Positions 1-5,126 of a stretch of 6,463 nt of DNA are shown here, piece by piece (position 1 is the first letter of the stretch; the number at the start of each line of letters is the position of its first letter). The notes beneath the pieces are model-generated. The model had not been told where the DNA came from and did no database searches. It saw nothing but the letters and a program-made list of their open reading frames with translations. Origin of the DNA: an uncultured Alphaproteobacteria bacterium (GTDB taxonomy: Bacteria; Pseudomonadota; Alphaproteobacteria; Micropepsales; Micropepsaceae). The stretch covers positions 1 to 6,463 of the forward strand of contig CALDFO010000532.1 in assembly GCA_937942205.1 (NCBI GenBank). The letters are read 5' to 3'. A program made the position numbers and the translations under genes.

Positions 1-720
1 GCGCGTGAACAGCGCCCCCGGCGCCGCGGCGATGGCGGCCAGGACGGCGCCGATCACCGGCTGGAGCCGCAAGGCGGGCGCTTCCAGGTCGTTGCGGGTG
101 GCCTCCAGGAAGCGCAGCAGGTCGGCGGTATCGCGGAAGCGCGCGGACGGCAGGTCCATCGCCGCGCCGCTGCGCGCGGTCAGCGCGGCGAAGACATCGC
201 GGGTCGGCACCGCCACGCCGGGGTTGACCAGCAGCATGGCGATGCGCGGCAGGACTTCGACGGGACGCAGGATTTCCCCCCGCCCTTCCATGAAGCTGGC
301 GCGCGCGGGCACACAGACCGGAATGTCCGAGCCCAGGCCCGCGCCGATGCCGCACAGGGCCGCATCGTCATGGGACAAGGCCCACAACGTCCGCAGGCCG
401 CGCAGCGCCGCCGCCGCGTCGGACGAACCGCCGCCGATCCCCGAGGCCACCGGCAGGTTCTTGGTCAGGGTAAGAGCCGCGCCGCCAGCGCCGCTCAGGG
501 CGCGCGCCGCCCGCAGCACCAGATTGTCACCCTCCCCCGCCAGCCCCGTGGCGAACGGACCGTCGATGGCCAGCGACAGGGCCGGCGCCGCCGCCAGCGC
601 CAGCGCGTCCCCCGCATCGGTGAAAACCGCCAGGCTTTGCAATGGATGAAAGCCGTCGGCGCGCCGGTCGCCGACATGCAGGAACAGATTGATCTTGGCG
701 GATGCCCGTTCGACGATCAC
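1..720 (-). CDS. ispE: 4-(cytidine 5'-diphospho)-2-C-methyl-D-erythritol kinase, C-terminus cut by window edge
   Basis: This GHMP-family kinase phosphorylates the 2-hydroxyl of CDP-methylerythritol with ATP, in the cytosolic MEP pathway to isoprenoid precursors. 240 codons are visible with no stop; full-length IspE is usually about 280-300 residues. The N-terminal segment ASAKINLFLHVGDRRADGFH (residues 6-25) contains the conserved Lys9. The ATP-binding glycine-rich motif PVASGIGGGSSDAAAAL spans 90-106, and GLGSDIPV carries the likely catalytic Asp132. The window ends at PGALFTR, just before the expected third GHMP motif (the SGSG loop). The start is a GTG at 720-718 that overlaps the TGA stop (719-717) of the upstream lipoprotein gene. 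There is no good Shine-Dalgarno sequence before it, so translation probably depends on coupling to the upstream gene. Family assignment is firm. Only the last 40-60 residues are missing. Confidence 0.96.
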   Translation of the reverse strand, partial: MIVERASAKINLFLHVGDRRADGFHPLQSLAVFTDAGDALALAAAPALSLAIDGPFATGLAGEGDNLVLRAARALSGAGGAALTLTKNLPVASGIGGGSSDAAAALRGLRTLWALSHDDAALCGIGAGLGSDIPVCVPARASFMEGRGEILRPVEVLPRIAMLLVNPGVAVPTRDVFAALTARSGAAMDLPSARFRDTADLLRFLEATRNDLEAPALRLQPVIGAVLAAIAAAPGALFTR

Positions 721-2471
721 GGCGACGCCCGGCCGGGCGTTTGGCCGACACCGTTCGCCTGGCCATTCGTCAAGCCATTCGCCTGGCCATTCATCAGGCC
801 GGTTTTCAGCTTGGCGGCGATGGCGGCTTTTTCCACCTCGTCCTTGCTGAAGGTGATGGCATGGTTCCACTGGAAGCGCGCCTCGATGCGCCGCCCGGTG
901 CGCCAGAAGGCGTCACCCAGATGGTCGTTGATGGTGGGATCGCCCGGCACCAGCAGCACCGCCGCCTGCAGCGTCTTGGCCGCGTCCTGATAGCGGCCCA
1001 GCTTGTAATAGGCCCAGCCCACGCTATCCACGATATAGCCGTCATAGGGACGCAAGCTCCGCGCCTTTTCCAGCATCACCAGCGCCTCGTCGATCCGGCG
1101 GCCCCGGTCCACCCAGCTATAGCCCAGATAATTGAGCAGCTCCGGCTGTTCGGGCGACAGCTTCAAGGCGATCTCGATATCCTTTTCGGAATCGTCCAGC
1201 CGCTTGAGCCGCTCCTTGGCCATGGCGCGGGCATAGAACATGGGCCAGTCGCGCCGCGCCGGCTGGATCAGGCTTTTCTCGGCGCTGTCATAGGCGGCGA
1301 TGGCCTCGGCATATTTCTCGGTGGCGCGATGGATGTCGCCGATCGCCACCCAGGCCTCGGTGTCGCCCGGGTTGGCGGCGACCAGCTTGCGCAGGCCCGC
1401 CACGGCGTCCTCGCTGCGGCCCAGCCGCTGGGCGTTCAGCGCCGCCTGGATCTGCGCCATGCGGTAATAGGGCGACTCCGGACTGATCTCGCGATAGATG
1501 GTGATGGCGGCGTCATATTTCTTCAGGGTCTCGAAACGGTCCGCCAGCAGCACCTCGGCCAGCGCCAGGTCGGGGCGCAGGTACAGCGCCATGCGCAGAT
1601 AGAGGATCGAGACATCGGCGCTCTGCGCCTCGGTCAGCGAGGCCGCGATGCCGAACAGCGCCTCGGCCGCGCCGTCGGCGGGATTGCGCACCAGCGCGTC
1701 CGGCTTCTGGCGCGCCGCCAGCCGCGCCAGCGCGGGCCGCACCACGGTGGTCAGGCCCACCTCGTTGGCATACTTGCCATACAGCGCGGCGGCGTCCGCG
1801 CCACGGCCCCGGCGCTCCAGGAAGCGGCCATAGGCGTCCAGCACGCGCGGCGTGGGCGCCGAGGTGCCCAGCGCCTTGCGATAGCCCGCTTCCGCCGCCG
1901 CATCCCCGCCCAGATAATCGGCGATCAGCGCGCCATGAAAGGTGCCCATGCTCTCGGCGCCCTTCTGGCCCATCAGGGTCTGGATATTCTTGTCCACCCC
2001 CGGCGCGTCATGCTGCGCCGCCGCCGCCCAGGCGTCGAACAAGGCCAGGGTCAGCAGCGTGAAAGGCCCCTTGGCCGAGGCCGACAGGTTCTTGCGGACC
2101 TCCGCGTAATCCTTGCGCTTGAATCCGATCACCGCCAACGCCAGCCGCGCGGCGCGGTCGTCGCTAGTGGCGGCGACCACCTGCCCGGCATATTTCTCGG
2201 CGGTGGCGAAAACGCCGGGGGGGGGGGCATAGAAAAAAGACAGCGCCAGCAGCGACGGATTGCCCGGATCGTTCTGCAGCGCCTGGCTGTAATAGCGCGC
2301 CGCCTCCGGCATGTCGTGCTGACCCGCCGCGAAGCGCGCCGACAGATAGGTGGCGAAAGCCTGCGCCTGGCGCACGCTTTCCGGGCTGGGCGGGGTTGCG
2401 ACCGGCGCGGTTCCGCCGGAACAACCGCCCAGCAGCACCACCAGGGCGACAAGAGGAAGGATGCGACGCAA
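717..2471 (-). CDS. TPR-repeat lipoprotein, probable outer-membrane tetratricopeptide protein
   Basis: The product is 584 residues from the TTG at 2471. It begins with a lipoprotein signal (RRILPLVALVVLLGGC) with the lipobox ending at Cys17. Ser18 follows, not Asp, which would favour outer-membrane sorting under the E. coli rule. A short Pro/Ser linker is followed by an all-helical body. Degenerate repeats cover about 36-330, and clear TPR units start near 335, 371, 411, 444, 478 and 512, with typical Gly/Ala/Tyr/Pro spacing such as LNYLGYSWVDRG. The C-terminus is a low-complexity Asn/Gly tail (559-584). TPRs bind protein partners, so a scaffold or assembly role at the envelope is inferred; the partner is unknown. 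It is the middle gene of the minus-strand operon, 8 nt after ETF-QO and overlapping ispE by 4 nt. An 11-C run at codons 82-85 is unusual. An in-frame ATG at 2579 would overlap ETF-QO by about 100 nt and is rejected. Confidence 0.88.
   Translation of the reverse strand: MRRILPLVALVVLLGGCSGGTAPVATPPSPESVRQAQAFATYLSARFAAGQHDMPEAARYYSQALQNDPGNPSLLALSFFYAPPPGVFATAEKYAGQVVAATSDDRAARLALAVIGFKRKDYAEVRKNLSASAKGPFTLLTLALFDAWAAAAQHDAPGVDKNIQTLMGQKGAESMGTFHGALIADYLGGDAAAEAGYRKALGTSAPTPRVLDAYGRFLERRGRGADAAALYGKYANEVGLTTVVRPALARLAARQKPDALVRNPADGAAEALFGIAASLTEAQSADVSILYLRMALYLRPDLALAEVLLADRFETLKKYDAAITIYREISPESPYYRMAQIQAALNAQRLGRSEDAVAGLRKLVAANPGDTEAWVAIGDIHRATEKYAEAIAAYDSAEKSLIQPARRDWPMFYARAMAKERLKRLDDSEKDIEIALKLSPEQPELLNYLGYSWVDRGRRIDEALVMLEKARSLRPYDGYIVDSVGWAYYKLGRYQDAAKTLQAAVLLVPGDPTINDHLGDAFWRTGRRIEARFQWNHAITFSKDEVEKAAIAAKLKTGLMNGQANGLTNGQANGVGQTPGRASP
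725..740 (-). promoter_or_regulatory. 16-bp perfect palindrome immediately before the ispE start codon
   Basis: ACGCCCGGCCGGGCGT is its own reverse complement. In the mRNA it can form a 6-bp GC-rich stem with a GGCC loop, ending 4 nt before the ispE GTG (720), where a ribosome binding site would normally lie. It is inside the last codons of the lipoprotein gene, so ribosomes finishing that gene would melt it. A role in coupling ispE to upstream translation is inference; chance in GC-rich coding DNA is possible. Confidence 0.4.
751..798 (-). repeat. Four tandem 12-bp units encoding an xxNG repeat
   Basis: On the plus strand the units are CCGTTCGCCTGG, CCATTCGTCAAG, CCATTCGCCTGG and CCATTCATCAGG. 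Units 1 and 3 are nearly identical, and units 2 and 4 are close, so the tract is also a 24-bp duplication. On the minus strand it encodes residues 559-574 of the lipoprotein as LMNG, QANG, LTNG, QANG, after the last TPR helix. A copy-number change would stay in frame and only lengthen or shorten the tail. Confidence 0.85.
2217..2227 (-). repeat. 11-bp C homopolymer within the TPR lipoprotein gene
   Basis: Eleven consecutive G on the plus strand (C on the coding strand) encode the end of Ala82 and Pro83-Pro85. With 11 bases the frame is intact. Adding one base brings a stop at 2166-2164, and removing one brings a stop at 2131-2129, so either change would leave a product of about 100-113 residues. 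The three prolines sit where a TPR helix would be expected to end. Confidence 0.9.
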
Positions 2472-2476
2472 ATTCA

Positions 2477-2481
2477 CTCCT
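2477..2481 (-). promoter_or_regulatory. Ribosome binding site AGGAG for the TPR lipoprotein
   Basis: AGGAG (2481 to 2477 on the minus strand) lies 5 nt before an in-frame TTG (2471-2469) and overlaps the TAG stop of ETF-QO (2482-2480). This spacing favours the TTG start. The in-frame GTG at 2477-2475 would use the last base of the AGGAG itself, leaving no spacer. The overlap of stop codon and ribosome binding site suggests coupled translation. Confidence 0.65.
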
Positions 2482-4165
2482 ACAGATTCACGTAATTGGG
2501 ACCACCGCCGCCCTCGGGCGTGACCCAGGTGATGTTCTGCGAGGGATCCTTGATGTCGCAGGTTTTGCAATGCACGCAATTCTGGGCGTTGATCTGAAAG
2601 CGCGGACCGGTTTCCTCCTGGATCACTTCATAGACGCCCGCCGGGCAATACCGCTGCGCCGGTTCGTCATATTCGGGCAAATTGACGGTCAGGGGAATGA
2701 CCCGGTCGGCCAACACCACATGCACCGGCTGGTCCTCCACATGGTTGGTGTTGGACACGAACACACTGGAGAGCCGGTCGAAGGTCAGCCGCCCATCCGG
2801 CTTGGGATAGGCGATCGGACGGCTGTCGCGCGCCTTGCGCAGGGTCGCGAAGTCCGGCTTGCCATGTCCCAGGGTGCCGAACGGCGAAATCCCGAAAAGC
2901 TGATTCAGCCACAAGTCCAATCCGATCAGCGGCAACGCCAGCAGCGTGCCGAAGCGCGACCAGAGCGGCTTGGCGTTGCGGACCAGGCGCAACTCCCGGG
3001 CCACCGGGCTGGCGGCATAGGCGGCTTCATACGCATCCAGCACATCGCCCGAACGGCCCGCCTTGAGCGCCGCCGCGACACTGTCCGCCGCCAACATGCC
3101 CGTGCGCATGGCGTTGTGGCTGCCCTTGATGCGCGGCAGGTTGACGAAGCCCGCGGCGCAGCCGATCAGCGCCCCGCCGGGAAAGGCCAGCTTGGGCACC
3201 GACTGGAATCCGCCCTCGGTGATGGCGCGCGCGCCATAGCCGATGCGCTTGCCGCCTTCCAGCATCGCGGCCATGGCCGGATGGGTCTTGAAGCGCTGCA
3301 TTTCCAGGAAGGGATCGAGATAGGGATTCTGATAGTTCAGATGCACCACCAGCCCGACCGAACAGAAATTGGCCCCCCAGTGATAGACAAAGGAGCCGCC
3401 GCCGGTCTCGTCATCCAGCGGCCAGCCCATGCCGTGCAAGACCAGGCCGGGCTTGTGCGCGCCCGGCGCAAGCTCCCAAAGCTCCTTGATACCGATGCCG
3501 AACTTCTGCGGCTCGCGTCCGTCCTGCAGGCCGAAACGGGCGCAAAGCTGTTTGGACAGCGAGCCGCGCGCGCCTTCCGCGAACAGGGTGTATCTGCCGC
3601 GCAGCGCCATGCCCGGCACGTAATTGTCCTTGTGATGGCCATCCTTGGCGACGCCCTGGTCGCCGGTGATCACGCCTTTCACCACCCCGTCTTCCAGGAG
3701 CAGATCATGGGCGGGGAAGCCGGGATAGATTTCCACGCCCAGCGCCTCGGCCTGTCCGCCCAGCCATTTGCAGAGATTGGACAGGCTGCCCACAAGGCAG
3801 CCCTTGTTGTGCATCATCGGCGGCAGCAGGATATGGGGCAGCCGCAGCACGGCCTTGCGCGTGAAGAAGCAGAAGCGGTCGTCGGTGACGGGCGTATCCA
3901 GAGGCGCGCCCCTGTCCTTCCAGTCGGGGAGCAATTCGTCCAAGGCGCCGGTGTCCAGCACCGCGCCGGACAGGATATGGGCGCCGATCTCCGATCCCTT
4001 CTCCAGCACACAGACACTGATGTCGGGGTCGCGCTGCTTCAGCCGGATCGCCGCCGCCAGCCCCGCCGGGCCGCCGCCCACGATCACCACATCATAGTCC
4101 ATGCTTTCGCGGACGATGGCGGCGCTGTCGGTGGTGTGTTCGGCGGAAAGCGGGTTTTCTGGCAT
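2480..4165 (-). CDS. Electron transfer flavoprotein-ubiquinone oxidoreductase (ETF-QO, EC 1.5.5.1)
   Basis: ETF-QO takes electrons from reduced ETF, which is loaded by acyl-CoA and other dehydrogenases, and reduces ubiquinone at the membrane. The product is 561 residues from the ATG at 4165, close to the bacterial family size. The FAD-binding dinucleotide fold is DYDVVIVGGGPAGLAAA (23-39), followed by GAHILSGAVLD (61-71). The second FAD region, LIGCAAGFVNLPRIKGSH, covers about 333-350. A hydrophobic or amphipathic segment (401-424, rich in Leu/Trp) fits the monotopic membrane surface. A C-terminal ferredoxin domain supplies four [4Fe-4S] ligands, Cys507, Cys530, Cys533 and Cys536, within YCPAGVYE and NCVHCKTCDIKDP. 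The start at 4165 has AAGG six nt upstream. An ATG at 4225 would add an Arg-rich tail, and one at 4102 lies just before the FAD motif; both are less likely. It is the first gene of the minus-strand operon. No defect is seen. Confidence 0.97.
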   Translation of the reverse strand: MPENPLSAEHTTDSAAIVRESMDYDVVIVGGGPAGLAAAIRLKQRDPDISVCVLEKGSEIGAHILSGAVLDTGALDELLPDWKDRGAPLDTPVTDDRFCFFTRKAVLRLPHILLPPMMHNKGCLVGSLSNLCKWLGGQAEALGVEIYPGFPAHDLLLEDGVVKGVITGDQGVAKDGHHKDNYVPGMALRGRYTLFAEGARGSLSKQLCARFGLQDGREPQKFGIGIKELWELAPGAHKPGLVLHGMGWPLDDETGGGSFVYHWGANFCSVGLVVHLNYQNPYLDPFLEMQRFKTHPAMAAMLEGGKRIGYGARAITEGGFQSVPKLAFPGGALIGCAAGFVNLPRIKGSHNAMRTGMLAADSVAAALKAGRSGDVLDAYEAAYAASPVARELRLVRNAKPLWSRFGTLLALPLIGLDLWLNQLFGISPFGTLGHGKPDFATLRKARDSRPIAYPKPDGRLTFDRLSSVFVSNTNHVEDQPVHVVLADRVIPLTVNLPEYDEPAQRYCPAGVYEVIQEETGPRFQINAQNCVHCKTCDIKDPSQNITWVTPEGGGGPNYVNL

Positions 4166-4171
4166 GAATCG

Positions 4172-4175
4172 CCTT
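4172..4175 (-). promoter_or_regulatory. Ribosome binding site AAGG for ETF-QO
   Basis: AAGG (4175 to 4172 on the minus strand) lies 6 nt before the ATG at 4165, which supports this start over the ATG at 4225. A second purine run, GGAG (4182 to 4179), is 13 nt away and too distant to be the main site. Confidence 0.5.
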
Positions 4176-4187
4176 GTTCTCCGCCCC

Positions 4188-4206
4188 TTTCTACACTCTT
4201 TTCTAC
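4188..4206. repeat. Direct repeat TTTCTAC x 2, 12-bp period
   Basis: TTTCTAC occurs at 4188-4194 and again at 4200-4206 within the divergent intergenic region. The near-helical spacing could fit a protein binding site, but the repeats are short and chance is possible. Confidence 0.4.
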
Positions 4207-4213
4207 CCTGGCC

Positions 4214-4232
4214 TGAAAGCCCCATGAAAGCC
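4214..4232. repeat. Direct repeat TGAAAGCC x 2, 11-bp period
   Basis: TGAAAGCC occurs at 4214-4221 and 4225-4232, separated by CCA, next to the TTTCTAC pair. Its 11-bp period is about one helical turn and places both copies on the same DNA face. An operator role is speculation. Confidence 0.4.
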
Positions 4233-4244
4233 TAAAATCGCCGG

Positions 4245-5078
4245 ATGACGAACGATACATGGACGACCCTGAACTGGCTGGTCGAAGCCGGGGCCGACGA
4301 GGCCGTGGCGGAAGCCCCCGTCAATCGTCTGATCGCCAAACCGGCGGCGCAATCCCTGCCCACCGCTGCGCCGCGGCCGCCGACGCCCCCCCCGGACAGC
4401 CCCAAACCGGCGGCCTTTAAGACATCAACCATGCCGGACCCGGGCGGCGATGGCGTCGGCACGGCGCTGGCGGCGGCGGGCGCGGCCGCGACGCTGATGG
4501 AACTCAAAGCCGCGCTGGAGACGTTCGAGGGTTGCGCGCTCAAGCACACCGCCACCAATACCGTCTTTGCCGACGGCGTGGCCGAAGGGCGGGTGATGTT
4601 CATCGGCGAGGCGCCGGGCCGCGACGAAGACCGCATGGGCAAGCCCTTTGTCGGCCGCGCCGGACAATTGCTGGACAAGATGATGGCCAGCATCGCGTTG
4701 GACCGGAAGACCAACGCCTATATCACCAATGTCATCAACTGGCGGCCGCCCAACAATCGCGATCCCTCGCCCGAGGAAGCCGCCATGTGCCTGCCGTTCC
4801 TGCGCCGTCATATCGAACTGGCGCGGCCGGGGCTGATCATCCTGCTGGGCGCGGTGGCGGCGCGCCATGTGCTGGGCCAGACCGAGGGGATCATGCGGCT
4901 GCGCGGCCGCTGGCAGGAATACCGCGTCGGCGACCGCATGGTGCCGCTGATGCCGACCCTGCACCCCGCCTATCTGTTGCGCCAGCCCGCGCACAAGAAA
5001 CTGGCCTGGCGCGACTTGCAGGCGATACGGGATAAAATGCGCCAGCTCGGGTTGCCCGAACCGGGCGGCGCGGGTTAG
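4245..5078 (+). CDS. Uracil-DNA glycosylase, family-4-like, with incomplete Fe-S cysteine set
   Basis: The product is 277 residues and belongs to the UDG superfamily, which removes uracil from DNA to start base-excision repair. The sequence shows motif 1 GEAPGRDED (121-129), the conserved PFVGRAGQLLDKM (134-146), NVINWRPPNNRDP (162-174), and motif 2 HPAYLLR (240-246). Canonical family 4 enzymes carry four Fe-S cysteines. Here Cys97 and Cys182 align with two of them, but the other two positions are Phe94 and Trp166. The N-terminus has a short conserved-looking helix (LNWLVEAGADEAV, 9-21), then a Pro/Ala-rich, probably disordered linker of about 60 residues that makes the protein longer than classical family 4 enzymes (roughly 190-220). 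The ATG at 4245 is chosen because it keeps that helix; the Shine-Dalgarno match is poor. It is divergent from ETF-QO and lies 48 nt before the transglycosylase gene, possibly cotranscribed with it. Catalytic activity is inferred from the motifs. Confidence 0.93.
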   Translation: MTNDTWTTLNWLVEAGADEAVAEAPVNRLIAKPAAQSLPTAAPRPPTPPPDSPKPAAFKTSTMPDPGGDGVGTALAAAGAAATLMELKAALETFEGCALKHTATNTVFADGVAEGRVMFIGEAPGRDEDRMGKPFVGRAGQLLDKMMASIALDRKTNAYITNVINWRPPNNRDPSPEEAAMCLPFLRRHIELARPGLIILLGAVAARHVLGQTEGIMRLRGRWQEYRVGDRMVPLMPTLHPAYLLRQPAHKKLAWRDLQAIRDKMRQLGLPEPGGAG

Positions 5079-5091
5079 GAAGATTCTTCCT
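5077..5091 (+). terminator. Small hairpin at the end of the glycosylase gene, weak terminator candidate
   Basis: AGGAAG-ATT-CTTCCT can form a 6-bp stem with a 3-nt loop that overlaps the TAG stop codon (5076-5078). It is followed by a T-rich but interrupted stretch (TTCTTGCGTGTTTT). The stem is short and there is no clean U tract, so it may only attenuate transcription into the transglycosylase gene, or do nothing. Confidence 0.25.
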
Positions 5092-5126
5092 TCTTGCGTG
5101 TTTTGGGGGATCACATTCTTACGCGC

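Larger units (their letters stand above)
4166..4244. promoter_or_regulatory. Divergent intergenic region between ETF-QO and uracil-DNA glycosylase
   Basis: This 79-nt gap must hold, or lie next to, the promoters of both the minus-strand operon and the glycosylase. I could not identify convincing -35/-10 boxes on either strand. It is visibly less GC-rich than the flanking genes, with a pyrimidine-rich plus strand, as expected for a promoter region. Confidence 0.5.

Noticed and set aside
5..649. 214-codon open frame on the plus strand
   Set aside because: It is antisense to ispE. The product is a Ser/Arg/Ala-rich low-complexity sequence, and the GHMP motifs lie on the other strand.
702..2495. 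597-codon open frame on the plus strand
   Set aside because: It is antisense to the TPR lipoprotein and ispE start. Its His/Gln/Arg/Gly-rich product has no family features, which is the usual mirror of GC-rich codon bias. The minus strand has the recognisable protein.
2396..4216. 606-codon open frame on the plus strand
   Set aside because: It is antisense to ETF-QO, whose FAD and Fe-S motifs are unambiguous. The antisense product is compositionally odd and shows no domain.
4166..4225. Upstream ATG at 4225 extending ETF-QO by 20 residues
   Set aside because: The extension is Arg/Lys-rich, has no ribosome binding site, and would fill most of the divergent promoter region. The ATG at 4165 has AAGG at good spacing.
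4425..5114. 229-codon open frame on the minus strand
   Set aside because: It is antisense to the uracil-DNA glycosylase catalytic region and shows no domain.
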